From Flammeovirga sp. OC4 (GTDB lineage: Bacteria > Bacteroidota > Bacteroidia > Cytophagales > Flammeovirgaceae), in contig NZ_JTAM01000051.1 in NCBI RefSeq assembly GCF_000812565.1, positions 1-64,000 on the forward strand: a stretch of DNA of 64,000 nucleotides. The letters are read 5' to 3'. The notes below the pieces were generated by a model that did not search any database, was not told the origin of the DNA, and worked only from the letters and a program-made list of their open reading frames with translations. The position numbers were made by a program, and so were the translations under genes. This document shows positions 1 to 7,856 of the stretch, in pieces (the stretch's first letter is position 1; every line of letters begins with the position of its first letter).

Positions 1-89
1 AATGAAGAAGAAGGAAGTTTGAAAGTAAATCATATAAATGCTTGCAGAAAGGTCTATTAAAAGTTGACGATAATTTAGTTTACAATGTA
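1..89 (-). repeat. Truncated copy of a dispersed TIR-bounded repeat (copy C)
   Basis: Read on the minus strand, this stretch matches the left end of the repeat copy at 59937-60368. Positions 64-89 are identical, as reverse complement, to 59937-59962 (26 of 26 bases), and 5-30 resemble about 59997-60020. The copy runs off the left edge of the window, so its full length is unknown. It lies about 160 bp upstream of the first barrel-protein gene. No open reading frame of note is present. Confidence 0.75.
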
Positions 90-246
90 CTACCCTTATC
101 AAAACCATTTTACCGCTCAGTAATGCTATAACACATCTCGTAAATACTTATTAACTATAAAATGATTTAAATTGTTTAACTTAAAACAAAATACACCGTA
201 TTGATATACAGTAATTAAAAACCTAATATTACTTTATTAATTTGTT

Positions 247-777
247 ATGAAAAACATCAACAAAATCGTTGTTACTGTATTATTCTTTACCCTTTCTACT
301 TTTGGATTTGCCCAAGACAAAACTCAAAAATCTTCTGGAAACGGTGGATCTTACCAAGGAGTAGGATCATTAAATGTTGGACTCGGTATGGGCTTCCATC
401 ATGGTGCAGGAGGAATCAATGCAGATTATGAATTCCTACAACTAGGACAAGATTTCACGTTAGCTGCGGCACTTTCTTATTATGGATGGGACACTGGACA
501 TTCCAAACACAATACTTTTGGAATGGGCGTACGATTTAGATGGTATGCAGACAGAGTGCTGGGGATCACTTCTAACAAATGGGATGTATTTGCCAGTGGT
601 GACGTAGGCTTTGGAATCACTAATTCTAATTATTACGGTGAACATGATGGTGGAAATAATATCTCACCTATCTATTGGGGAATTGGAATAGGAACAAAAT
701 ACCATATCAGTGAAAAAATTGGAATTCAAGCGATCATAGGCACTGGAGCACAAATCGGTGTTACATTTGGCTTATAA
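247..777 (+). CDS. Small secreted outer-membrane barrel-like protein, paralogue 1
   Basis: A 176-residue exported protein of unknown function. Residues 1-22 form a signal peptide ending FGFA before QD. The mature part is rich in Gly, aromatic residues and alternating polar/non-polar positions, and ends in GVTFGL, as expected of a small outer-membrane beta-barrel. Shared family motifs are LGQDFT (about 65-70), RFRWYADRVL (about 95-104) and KWDVFASGDVGF (about 110-121). It is the first of four tandem related genes (with 1000-1530, 1667-2170 and 2406-2867). It has its own downstream hairpin terminator at 803-834, so it is probably transcribed separately. The barrel call rests on composition and end pattern; I cannot assign a named family. 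Confidence 0.75.
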   Translation: MKNINKIVVTVLFFTLSTFGFAQDKTQKSSGNGGSYQGVGSLNVGLGMGFHHGAGGINADYEFLQLGQDFTLAAALSYYGWDTGHSKHNTFGMGVRFRWYADRVLGITSNKWDVFASGDVGFGITNSNYYGEHDGGNNISPIYWGIGIGTKYHISEKIGIQAIIGTGAQIGVTFGL

Positions 778-802
778 AGCACCTACCGAAAGGTCAGTCA
801 TT

Positions 803-834
803 AAGGTACTCTACTCAAAGGGTACCTTTTTTAG
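803..834 (+). terminator. Rho-independent terminator after barrel paralogue 1
   Basis: The arms AAGGTAC (803-809) and GTACCTT (822-828) form a hairpin followed by a T run. It lies 26 bp after the stop codon. Confidence 0.75.
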
Positions 835-952
835 TTTAAAAACACTCACTACAATAAGATTATAAGTCCAAAATCCGTCTTAAATAACCTTTAAATTAAC
901 AAGCATTCTACATAATGTTTCTAATTCACTCCTTTCTCTATCCACTAAATTA

Positions 953-960
953 TATCTTTG
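953..960 (+). promoter_or_regulatory. Bacteroidota -7 promoter element for barrel paralogue 2
   Basis: TATCTTTG fits the TAnnTTTG -7 consensus of the Bacteroidota primary sigma factor. It ends 39 bp before the ATG at 1000. The usual -33 TTG is not clear; TTTC is the nearest match. Confidence 0.5.
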
Positions 961-999
961 CCCGATTTCAACAATATCAATCAAAAAAATAATGCGACA

Positions 1000-1530
1000 A
1001 TGACCAAACAAATTATTTTTTCAATTGTACTGCTAATTACTGTTCTATTTTCATTAGATAGTACTGCTCAAAATTCAAAGAAAAAAAACACATCAAGTAA
1101 TTACTCAAACGGTTCTGATTTTTACATTAATACAGGTGTGGGTGTTAATACAAAAGGAATTCCATTTTACTTTGGACTCGATTATAACGGAGTACACCCT
1201 GACATCTCTATTGGGGGTAATTTTGGCATTCATAGCTTCAAGCACCGTCATCATGGATATCGTGCATGGAATTTATCATTTAATGGTAATTATCATTTCA
1301 ATAGAATTTTAAACATTCCTAATAACTTTGATTTCTATGCGGGATTAAATGTGGGACTCTACAATTATAATGATAGGAAGGATTACCCAATTGACAATTG
1401 GTCTCACGTCAGAATAGGAGCTCAAATTGGAGGGAGATGGTTCATCACTGACAAATTTGGATTAAACCTTCAGTTTGGCGGAGGCACTCAATACAGCGGA
1501 GGAAACTTTGGCGTTACCTTTAGGCTCTAA
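1000..1530 (+). CDS. Small secreted barrel-like protein, divergent paralogue 2
   Basis: A 176-residue exported protein. The ATG at 1000 is chosen because it begins directly with a signal peptide (MTKQIIFSIVLLITVLFSL, cut near STAQ); the frame is open upstream to 958, but a -7 promoter motif sits at the very edge of that extension. The mature protein has the same layout as its neighbours and the same end (GVTFRL), but lacks the FRWYADRVL and KWDVFA motifs; the matching positions read FNRILNI and NFDFYAGLNVG. A His-rich stretch (HSFKHRHHGYR) lies near residue 80. It is a diverged member of the tandem barrel family; function unknown. Confidence 0.7.
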   Translation: MTKQIIFSIVLLITVLFSLDSTAQNSKKKNTSSNYSNGSDFYINTGVGVNTKGIPFYFGLDYNGVHPDISIGGNFGIHSFKHRHHGYRAWNLSFNGNYHFNRILNIPNNFDFYAGLNVGLYNYNDRKDYPIDNWSHVRIGAQIGGRWFITDKFGLNLQFGGGTQYSGGNFGVTFRL

Positions 1531-1666
1531 TTTTGCTTTAATAACAGATAGTAACAATATGTTAGGTACTTTAAAAGTATAATTGACTTATCTTAACGAA
1601 CTAAAAACAGTAAATGTTAATTACTTTTACAGTACATTAACTCATTTTTTTATTCTAAACACACAA

Positions 1667-2170
1667 ATGAAGAAATCACTTCACTTACTAGTAACTCTAA
1701 TTCTAGTTACTTTATCAAGCACAGCTTTCGCTCAGGACTTTAAAGGTCCAAACACTCTAAATGTTGGTATTATTTCAGGCGTTTTCCATGGTTCTTTCGG
1801 AATCCAAGGTGATTATGAAATCGCTCAATTAGGTCAAGATTTCACAGTAGGTGCTTCTGCCTACTACCAAGGTTGGTCTGATTCTAACTTCTCTTACAGC
1901 TCGTTTGGAGTAGGTGCCCGTTTTAGATGGTATGCTGATCGTGTATTAAACATCACGGACAACAAATGGGACGTTTTTGCAAATGGTGATGTTGGATTTA
2001 GAATCAATAGCTCATCTGGAAAAGGTGATGTAGGAAATGCTACTGCAAAATCTTACAACCCACTTTACTTAGGAATTGGTATTGGTGGTAAATATCACAT
2101 CAATGATCAAATTAGTATTCAAGCCATCATTGGTTCTGGTGCACAATTAGGAGTCTCTTTCCAATTATAA
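1667..2170 (+). CDS. Small secreted barrel-like protein, paralogue 3
   Basis: A 167-residue exported protein. The ATG at 1667 gives a clean signal peptide (MKKSLHLLVTLILVTLSSTA, cut before QD near residue 23), whereas the longer frame from 1583 adds 28 residues that do not resemble one. It is very close to paralogue 4 (LNVGxISGF, DYEIAQLGQDFTVGAS, FRWYADRVLNI, KWDVFANGD, IQAIIGSGAQ), which points to a recent duplication. It ends GVSFQL, as an outer-membrane barrel strand would. A poorly conserved insertion (about 125-142) separates the last strands. Function unknown. Confidence 0.75.
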   Translation: MKKSLHLLVTLILVTLSSTAFAQDFKGPNTLNVGIISGVFHGSFGIQGDYEIAQLGQDFTVGASAYYQGWSDSNFSYSSFGVGARFRWYADRVLNITDNKWDVFANGDVGFRINSSSGKGDVGNATAKSYNPLYLGIGIGGKYHINDQISIQAIIGSGAQLGVSFQL

Positions 2171-2192
2171 TAGTATCATTTTTTAATGATAC

Positions 2193-2233
2193 AAAGAGAG
2201 TAGTTCAATCATTTGGGCTACTCTTTTTGTTTT
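2193..2233 (+). terminator. Terminator after barrel paralogue 3
   Basis: The arms AGAGTAG (2197-2203) and CTACTCT (2218-2224) are followed by a T-rich run. A second small hairpin (GTATCATT 2173-2180 with AATGATAC 2185-2192) precedes it. Confidence 0.65.
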
Positions 2234-2405
2234 TTATCAAGAAAAAAAAGCATATAAATAAGAAAATAACCTGATTTATTTACGCATAGAAAGTAAATAT
2301 TTAGCTTTAGCATAATAAAAAAGTTACGTACTTCAGAGAATAAATAACGTATGCAAATCGTTGTTTTACTCTATCAAAAACACTAAAAAACTCATTACCT
2401 TAAAT

Positions 2406-2867
2406 ATGAAAAAACTATATCTTTTTCTTTTTACAATTGCCCTTATCGGTATCACAAATTTTGCGTCTGCCCAAGATTATAAAGGGCCCAAGGTTTTAAA
2501 CGTTGGGTTGATCTCAGGATTTAGCTCTTATAACTTCGGTGTACAAGCTGATTATGAAATTGCTCAATTAGGACAAGATTTTACAGTAGGTGCTTCTGCA
2601 GCTTTCCAAAGTTGGGACAACAATGACTATAAAGGTTCCTCTTTTGCCATTGGCGCTAGGTTCCGTTGGTACGCTGATCGTGTGCTTAATATCTCTCATC
2701 CAAAATGGGATGTTTTTGCTAATGGTGATATTGGATTTAATATCAATGCTCCAAATGGTTTATGGTGGGGAATTGGTATTGGTGGTAAATTCCACATTAG
2801 CGATACCTTTGGTTTACAAGCCATTATTGGTTCAGGTGCACAAATCGGTGTTACCTTCCAACTCTAA
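2406..2867 (+). CDS. Small secreted barrel-like protein, paralogue 4
   Basis: A 153-residue exported protein, the shortest of the four. The ATG at 2406 starts a signal peptide (MKKLYLFLFTIALIGITNF, cut near ASAQ); the frame upstream to 2361 has no such property. It shares with paralogue 3 the motifs DYEIAQLGQDFTVGAS, ARFRWYADRVLNIS and KWDVFANGD, and ends GVTFQL. Compared with paralogue 3 it lacks the loop around residues 125-142. It is followed by a strong terminator at 2895-2926. An outer-membrane location is inferred; role unknown. Confidence 0.75.
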   Translation: MKKLYLFLFTIALIGITNFASAQDYKGPKVLNVGLISGFSSYNFGVQADYEIAQLGQDFTVGASAAFQSWDNNDYKGSSFAIGARFRWYADRVLNISHPKWDVFANGDIGFNINAPNGLWWGIGIGGKFHISDTFGLQAIIGSGAQIGVTFQL

Positions 2868-2894
2868 GAAAAAATACTTTATTCAAAATACGAG

Positions 2895-2926
2895 AAAAGC
2901 GGTCTCACAATATGAGCCGCTTTTTC
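2895..2926 (+). terminator. Terminator after barrel paralogue 4
   Basis: The arms around AAGCGG and CCGCTT, extended by CTCA/TGAG, are followed by TTTTT. It lies 27 bp after the stop codon. Confidence 0.8.
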
Positions 2927-2997
2927 TATGGTGTAAATTCTTATCCCCTAAGAACGTACTAATCATCTTTATTTTTAAATTACTGATCTCTCTATGA

Positions 2998-3240
2998 TTA
3001 ACTCGCTTTCAAGTAGCCAGTTAAGTTTGTGACATGAAAACCTGTTTGATAAGCTTCTTCCTGCATCCAACCTTTCACCCTCACTGTAAATGCTCTATCA
3101 GCATATCCTTTTAAAATCTTTAAACCAATAGGCTTTAAAATCAATTCTAATTGCTGTCCATCAAACGTGTTTAACACGGCAAAAGCATTTTTACCATTTT
3201 CATGAACATTACTTAATATACCTCTTACAACAGTTTTCAT
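2998..3240 (-). CDS. Small hypothetical protein (80 aa)
   Basis: An 80-residue soluble, basic protein with no signal peptide and no family I recognise. The start at 3240 (MKTVVRGIL) is preferred over the in-frame 3276 because a -7-like motif (TATGTTTG on the minus strand, 3264-3271) lies inside the longer version. Alternating hydrophobic residues with LELILKP and FTVRVKGW would fit a small all-beta fold such as an OB-fold, but this is only an impression. It converges with the barrel genes and stands alone. Confidence 0.55.
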   Translation of the reverse strand: MKTVVRGILSNVHENGKNAFAVLNTFDGQQLELILKPIGLKILKGYADRAFTVRVKGWMQEEAYQTGFHVTNLTGYLKAS

Positions 3241-3263
3241 GTTTCTTTTGTCTTTGTATGCTA

Positions 3264-3271
3264 CAAACATA
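3264..3271 (-). promoter_or_regulatory. Putative -7 promoter element for the 80-aa protein
   Basis: TATGTTTG on the minus strand fits TAnnTTTG and lies 23 bp upstream of the ATG at 3240. No -33 element is obvious at the right spacing. Confidence 0.4.
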
Positions 3272-3360
3272 AACAAATAAATGTCAAAATAAAAAACATT
3301 GGTATTATTTTTAACGAAAATGTTTTAAATAAGAGCTATAGCGGAAAAATAGTGACAAAA

Positions 3361-3402
3361 AAATAACCATCAATGCTTTCACATTGATGGTTATTTTAGG
3401 CA
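3361..3402 (-). terminator. Terminator downstream of the 117-aa gene
   Basis: AAAATAACCATCAATG and its complement CATTGATGGTTATTTT form a 16-bp perfect stem with a 6-base loop, flanked by A/T runs. It lies just past the stop codon at 3419. Confidence 0.85.
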
Positions 3403-3418
3403 TATATTAAATATGTAA

Positions 3419-3772
3419 TTATTTCTTTGTATGAAATACTGGACATCCCTCCGTATTAAAAACGCTTAGCGCTCCGTTGATAAGCTCTTCTGATGTAAAA
3501 TGATCTCCATCACTAGCCATTCTCGTTTCCAGTAAATCGACAATATTGTTTACATACCCCTCAGCTACTGTTCTTGTAATTTCAAGTGAATCCTCTCCAA
3601 TTTGTTTTTTGAAGCGATCCAACTCTCCATCGACAAAAGTCATGAACAGCGAACGAATCTCTAACTTTGTGCTTTCCAAAGAAGTAGAAATACGCTGACG
3701 GTGGTAAGGACAAAGGTTTGCTAAAACCTTTTGGTTGAACATTTTGTTTAAAGAAGATTCTAGACGTTGCAT
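3419..3772 (-). CDS. Hypothetical cytoplasmic protein (117 aa)
   Basis: A 117-residue protein that I do not recognise. There is no signal peptide or membrane segment. The sequence is predicted mostly helical (MQRLESSLNKMFNQKVL; KLEIRSLFMTFVDGELDRF) with an acidic centre and two Cys, C21 and C109, the latter in EGCPVFH. It has its own strong terminator and a -7-like motif (TAATTTTG on the minus strand, 3805-3812), so it seems to be a single-gene unit. The next gene on this strand, bshB1, begins upstream beyond a gap of about 160 bp. Confidence 0.55.
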   Translation of the reverse strand: MQRLESSLNKMFNQKVLANLCPYHRQRISTSLESTKLEIRSLFMTFVDGELDRFKKQIGEDSLEITRTVAEGYVNNIVDLLETRMASDGDHFTSEELINGALSVFNTEGCPVFHTKK

Positions 3773-3804
3773 ATAATTAGAACTAGGTGCATTATCTCTC
3801 GGTA

Positions 3805-3812
3805 CAAAATTA
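3805..3812 (-). promoter_or_regulatory. Putative -7 promoter element for the 117-aa gene
   Basis: TAATTTTG on the minus strand matches TAnnTTTG, 32 bp upstream of the ATG at 3772. Confidence 0.4.
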
Positions 3813-3930
3813 CAATTTTTGAGCTAAATTACATCATTTTATCAAAATGATTCAAATTTATTTACATTAATTGTTTGATTATCATATCGATAAACAATTC
3901 AAATAACTTAAATCATTTAATCTAATGACT

Positions 3931-4662
3931 CTAAATCAAATCCAAGAGACTGTTGACCTTTATAGGGGCTGATTTAATAAATCCTTCAGCAAACTGTGCT
4001 CCTACTCTCTGTCCATATTCTCTTGCTCTTGCCTCTAGAAATTGCATAAACTGCGGTGTAGAAATAAATGTCTGAGGCTCCCCAGGGGCTGCATCAGCTC
4101 CTTCACCTACAAAAAACTGTGATCCAAAAGCCTTAATTGCCTCTACTTTTGTGTCCCATTCATTTGTAACGTCTACTACAAAATCCGGCATTAAAAAATT
4201 AGACTGAATCATATGAAATACATTAGTTGGTCTCCAAGGTTCTTGAAGTTTTCCATCTTCAAAAGTCTCTACTTTTCTTAAACCACTCATAAAACAAGCG
4301 TCGACAACCAATGCCGCACCTTTACCGTGGTCTGGGTGTCTATCTTCTGGAGCATTCGTAATAATTAGATCAGGCTGGTACTTTCTAATGATTCGTGATA
4401 CTTCTTTTTGGTGTTCTGCATCGTTTTTAAAGAAAAAGTCAGCAAAACCAAGATTATCTCTCACGGCCAAACCCATAATTTCAGAGGCCTTTTCAGCTTC
4501 TTCCATTCTCAGTTCAGGCGTACCTCTTGTTCCCATTTCTCCTTTTGTCAGGTCAACGATACCAACTTTCTTCCCTTCGTTGATCGCTTTCACTAATGTT
4601 CCCGAACAGCTTAACTCTGCATCGTCAGGATGAGCACAGATGACTAATATATCTAATTTCAT
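3931..4662 (-). CDS. bshB1: Bacillithiol biosynthesis deacetylase BshB1
   Basis: A 243-residue zinc-dependent LmbE/PIG-L-type deacetylase. Known role of the family: removal of acetyl from N-acetylglucosaminyl-malate, the second step of bacillithiol synthesis in the cytoplasm. Visible evidence: the AHPDDAEL metal/catalytic motif at residues 10-17, GEMGTRGTPELR (about 41-52), PEDRHPDHGKGA with the second zinc histidine at about 106-109, and a full-length family fit. The start ATG at 4662 leads straight into the Rossmann-like strand MKLDILVICAHP. The other bacillithiol genes (bshA, bshC) are not in the window. bshB1 and the NTF2-like lipoprotein upstream (4725) point the same way, 62 bp apart, and may be co-transcribed. 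Confidence 0.92.
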   Translation of the reverse strand: MKLDILVICAHPDDAELSCSGTLVKAINEGKKVGIVDLTKGEMGTRGTPELRMEEAEKASEIMGLAVRDNLGFADFFFKNDAEHQKEVSRIIRKYQPDLIITNAPEDRHPDHGKGAALVVDACFMSGLRKVETFEDGKLQEPWRPTNVFHMIQSNFLMPDFVVDVTNEWDTKVEAIKAFGSQFFVGEGADAAPGEPQTFISTPQFMQFLEARAREYGQRVGAQFAEGFIKSAPIKVNSLLDLI

Positions 4663-4724
4663 TATTTCTTGATTTCAACACCTCTAAAAATCAAAGTGTT
4701 TAGGTGGGGTAATATTTTTATATC

Positions 4725-5159
4725 TTAACTGGAATGATCTGCGATGATCACCCATTTATTGTCTATTTTTTTCCAAACTAAAGAAAAATGGCCTTCCAGG
4801 TCGTTACTTTCTCTTGACAAATGCCACTTCCCTACAACCAATGCCACATTCTCTGCTAAAAGTTCAGTTTCAATTAATGTAAATGTCAACTTCCCCATTG
4901 CTTTCACATCAGGGTAACCTTTTTTATAATTATCCAGTGTTTGTAGCCAACCGTAAGTCAAGCCACTTTTACCAATAAACATTAGCTTTTCAGACTCCCA
5001 GTATCCAATCATAAATTGATCTAAATGACCTTCGTTCCAAGCCTTTTCTTGCGTCTTTAAAACGTGATGGATTTGATTGATTTCTTCTTCAGGGTTAGAT
5101 GTAGTCGTTTGGCAACCTATCAATAGTGAAAATAGGAAGAGGTAAATATATTTTATCAT
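4725..5159 (-). CDS. NTF2-like (DUF4440/SnoaL-type) lipoprotein
   Basis: A 144-residue predicted lipoprotein. The signal peptide ends in the lipobox LLIGC (Cys16), so it should be anchored to a membrane facing the periplasm or the outside. The rest matches the NTF2-like fold as found in DUF4440/SnoaL proteins: EEEINQIHHVLKTQEKAWN (first helices), DQFMIGYW, a LMFIGKSGLTYGW strand-turn, and the final strands HFSLVWKKIDNKWVIIADHSS, where the HF(S)LVWKK...W.I..DH pattern is typical. Members of this fold are small-molecule binders or enzymes, or have no known activity; no substrate can be read from the sequence. It lies between hflX and bshB1. Confidence 0.75.
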   Translation of the reverse strand: MIKYIYLFLFSLLIGCQTTTSNPEEEINQIHHVLKTQEKAWNEGHLDQFMIGYWESEKLMFIGKSGLTYGWLQTLDNYKKGYPDVKAMGKLTFTLIETELLAENVALVVGKWHLSRESNDLEGHFSLVWKKIDNKWVIIADHSS

Positions 5160-5178
5160 GTCAAAAAGTGTTTGCTTG

Positions 5179-5217
5179 AAAAAAACTGAGATTATTGATG
5201 GTTCAATAATCTCAGTC
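5179..5217 (-). terminator. Terminator downstream of hflX
   Basis: The arms CTGAGATTATTG and CAATAATCTCAG (5186-5215) form a perfect 12-bp stem with a 6-base loop. On the minus strand it is followed by a T run. It separates hflX from the lipoprotein gene. Confidence 0.85.
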
Positions 5218-5225
5218 AGTATTTT

Positions 5226-6485
5226 TTATTCGTCTAAATCTCCACCATTATCTAGTGCTTCTGCCCAATCTTCACCATGTTTTAACCATAGTTGATTATA
5301 AGCAAAAGAATGATGGTTAGGATAGATTTTGTAGAATTTATCAGAAACTAATTCAAAGATTTTTCGCTTCAGCTCCTCCACTCCTTCATTCTTCAAGGCT
5401 GAAACAAAAACTGAATTATTCTCTTTGGCTAAATAACTGTCTTTCCACTCTTCAATCGTTGCCGGTGGATGATCTTCAAATGGAGGATATTCCTTCTCCA
5501 CAAAACTATCAACCTTATTAAACACCAATAGCGTTGGTTTATCCGTAGCTTTGATATCTTTTAAAGTGTTATTGACTACTGTAACATGCTCTTCAAAAGA
5601 CTCATGAGAAACGTCTACCACATGAATCAAAACATCTGCCTCTACAATCTCATCCAAAGTAGATTTAAAACTCTCAATAAGTGTTGTAGGGAGTTTACGT
5701 ATAAAACCTACGGTATCTGTCATTAAGAAAGGAACATTGTTCATTGTAATCTTTCTTACCGTCGAGTCTACAGTGGCAAAAAGTTTGTTTTCAGCAAAAA
5801 CATCTGCTTTACTCAACAATCGCATGATCGTTGACTTACCCACGTTGGTATACCCTACCAATGCTACACGTACCTCTTTGTCTCTTCCTTTACGACGAAG
5901 ATCTGATTGCACTGCAATTTTCTTCAGCTTCTTACGTAACAAACTAATTTTGTCACGAATGATACGCTTATCTGTTTCCAGTTCCGTTTCACCAGGACCT
6001 TTCATACCTACACCACCTCTTTGTCTAGAGTGGTGCGTCCAAAGGTTGGTCAGTCTTGGCAACATGTATTGGTATTGTGCCAACTCTACCTGTGTTTTGG
6101 CTTGAGAAGATTTTGCTCTCATGGCAAAAATCTGAAGAATCAATAACGAACGGTCAATGATCATTACGTCTTCTACTTCTCTATCCAAGTTTCTAGAGTG
6201 GGCCGAAGATAAGTCATCATCAAAAATGATCGTATCAATTCCTTCTGCTTTCACATAGGTCATGATCTCTTCCAACTTACCTTTACCAACAAAATATTTT
6301 TTATCAGGATGCTCTAAACGCTGGATGAACATTTTTTTAGTTTCAATCCCTAAGGTTGAAGCCAAAAACGCCAACTCGTCTAAGTATTCCTGAGCTTTTT
6401 CTACTTTTTGATCTTTTAAGGCTAAACCTACCAAAACGGCTTGTGGTGCCTTATTATCTCGTATATGATGAAATTCTTTTTTCAA
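5226..6485 (-). CDS. hflX: Ribosome-associated GTPase HflX
   Basis: A 419-residue GTPase. Known role: HflX binds 50S subunits and splits stalled or stress-damaged 70S ribosomes. The N-terminal HflX domain (about 1-200) includes the KKYFVGKGKLEEI and DDDLSSAHSRNLDREV blocks and the glycine-rich linker RQRGGVGMKGPGETELETD. The GTPase domain follows, with P-loop GYTNVGKST (about 210-218), G3 DTVGF (about 255) and G4 NKVD (about 322). Length and motif order are normal. The start at 6485 gives MKKEFHHIRDNKAPQAVLVG, where the conserved AVLVG strand begins at the usual place. Confidence 0.95.
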   Translation of the reverse strand: MKKEFHHIRDNKAPQAVLVGLALKDQKVEKAQEYLDELAFLASTLGIETKKMFIQRLEHPDKKYFVGKGKLEEIMTYVKAEGIDTIIFDDDLSSAHSRNLDREVEDVMIIDRSLLILQIFAMRAKSSQAKTQVELAQYQYMLPRLTNLWTHHSRQRGGVGMKGPGETELETDKRIIRDKISLLRKKLKKIAVQSDLRRKGRDKEVRVALVGYTNVGKSTIMRLLSKADVFAENKLFATVDSTVRKITMNNVPFLMTDTVGFIRKLPTTLIESFKSTLDEIVEADVLIHVVDVSHESFEEHVTVVNNTLKDIKATDKPTLLVFNKVDSFVEKEYPPFEDHPPATIEEWKDSYLAKENNSVFVSALKNEGVEELKRKIFELVSDKFYKIYPNHHSFAYNQLWLKHGEDWAEALDNGGDLDE

Positions 6486-6547
6486 GTATTCTTTAATTTA
6501 TAACTTTTCATTCATCCCAGAATATGGGATTTCAAGTTTTGTTTGAA

Positions 6548-6574
6548 CAAATTTAATACTTTTATCTGTATCAA
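6548..6574 (-). promoter_or_regulatory. Putative promoter for hflX
   Basis: On the minus strand TAAATTTG (6548-6555) fits the -7 consensus. A TTG (6572-6574) lies 16 bp further upstream, slightly short of the usual 19-21 spacing. Confidence 0.45.
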
Positions 6575-6590
6575 CCTAAGTTCAACCTGT

Positions 6591-7763
6591 TTACATTCCT
6601 AAAAGTGTTTCCAAATGATGTGTAGAAATACCATGAATTCTCTTGATTTCATTGATCTGTTCCACTACCTCAGGATTTGGTGTATCTCTGATTTCATCTT
6701 GAACTCCCACTACCAATACATTTTTGGCAGTATGTTCAGTGGCAATGAATTCAAACACTTTCGTTTTATAACCGTAAGCTTCCATGATCAAAGCACGAAT
6801 ACCGTCAGTAAGAAGTTCTGCTTGTCTTTCTTTCAAAATACCAAACTGTGTGATCTTACCTAAACTATCTTGTGGTTCTAATTGCTTACGTACCTGTTTG
6901 TGACAACATGGTGCACAAATAATCACTTTCGACTTCGCCGTGATCCCTCTATAAATTGCATCGTCAGTTGCCGTATCACATGCATGCAATGCAATCAATA
7001 AGTCGATGGCTGGAAGGTCAATATCCTTGATCGTACCTTGTTTGAATTTCAAGTGATCAAAATTTGATTTCTCAGCAATGCCATTGCATTTTTTCACCAA
7101 CTCAGGTCGCATTTCTACTCCAATTACTTCTGGAGACTGCTTTACAACATTTTTAAGGTAATCATATAATGCAAACGTAAGGTAGCCTTTCCCTGCCCCC
7201 ATATCTACAACATTATAATTGCCAGAAAGATCTACATTCTTCAAAATACCTTCAATAATCTCAACATACTTATTGAGTTGACGGTATTTGTCTTGCATGC
7301 TGTTTTTCACCTTAAATTCCTTGGTGGTAACACCTAGTTCCTGAAGGTACACATTGTCTTTCGCATCAATCAATCTTCTTTTTTGCTTATCATGCTGTAA
7401 TTGTGGCTTTGCTTTCATAGAAGCTGCTTTCACTCTTAACTTTGCCGACTGCTGTGGAGAGATCAATAAATGAAAATCGTTTTCAGTGGTATATAAATCT
7501 GCATTGAAGAAATCTTCTTCCAAGTATTTCATTACCTTTTCTACGATCTCATCAAAAGGAATATTTTTCGTAATATCATTTGTAGGATACCTATAGATAC
7601 ATGAAAGATGTAATCCTTTTTTCAGTTGTGCTAACTTTCCATTGATAGACTTTAGATCTGCTTCTTTTTTTCTCTTATTAGACAATGTGATTTTTACAAG
7701 GGTATCATTTTTTAAACTATCCCTTAAGTGTTGTTCAAATTTATCTACATTGATAAGACTCAT
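6591..7763 (-). CDS. Class I SAM-dependent methyltransferase (Methyltransf_32/METTL25-like)
   Basis: A 390-residue protein with a unique N-terminal region (about 1-160, rich in Lys and Leu) and a C-terminal Rossmann methyltransferase domain. SAM-binding motif I is VVDMGAGKGYLTF (about 184-196). Next come an acidic motif II (VIGVEMRPELVKK), LLIALHACDTATDDAIY (about 255) and APCCHKQVRKQL (about 284), a Cys-Cys-His signature that I associate with the Methyltransf_32 group, which includes eukaryotic METTL25 and GSTCD relatives. The substrate is unknown; RNA or a small molecule are both possible. It is probably transcribed alone, with a -7-like motif at 7790-7797. The family call is from motif memory, so the domain is firm and the subfamily less so. 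Confidence 0.75.
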   Translation of the reverse strand: MSLINVDKFEQHLRDSLKNDTLVKITLSNKRKKEADLKSINGKLAQLKKGLHLSCIYRYPTNDITKNIPFDEIVEKVMKYLEEDFFNADLYTTENDFHLLISPQQSAKLRVKAASMKAKPQLQHDKQKRRLIDAKDNVYLQELGVTTKEFKVKNSMQDKYRQLNKYVEIIEGILKNVDLSGNYNVVDMGAGKGYLTFALYDYLKNVVKQSPEVIGVEMRPELVKKCNGIAEKSNFDHLKFKQGTIKDIDLPAIDLLIALHACDTATDDAIYRGITAKSKVIICAPCCHKQVRKQLEPQDSLGKITQFGILKERQAELLTDGIRALIMEAYGYKTKVFEFIATEHTAKNVLVVGVQDEIRDTPNPEVVEQINEIKRIHGISTHHLETLLGM

Positions 7764-7789
7764 ATTCCTCCTTTTTTAAATTCAACCCA

Positions 7790-7797
7790 CAAAAGTA
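7790..7797 (-). promoter_or_regulatory. Putative -7 element for the methyltransferase gene
   Basis: TACTTTTG on the minus strand matches TAnnTTTG, 26 bp upstream of the ATG at 7763. No clear -33 element is seen. Confidence 0.4.
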
Positions 7798-7856
7798 ATG
7801 AATTCTATTTCTAATCACTTGTGAATTTGAACAATAGCTCTTAATAAGTGATTTAA

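Noticed and set aside
1583-1666. N-terminal extension of barrel paralogue 3
   Set aside because: The signal peptide starts at 1667, the extension begins with TTG, and its residues do not look like a signal peptide.
2590-2997. A 135-codon plus-strand frame across the end of barrel paralogue 4
   Set aside because: It overlaps the true gene in another frame, has no signal peptide or family feature, and runs through the terminator at 2895-2926.
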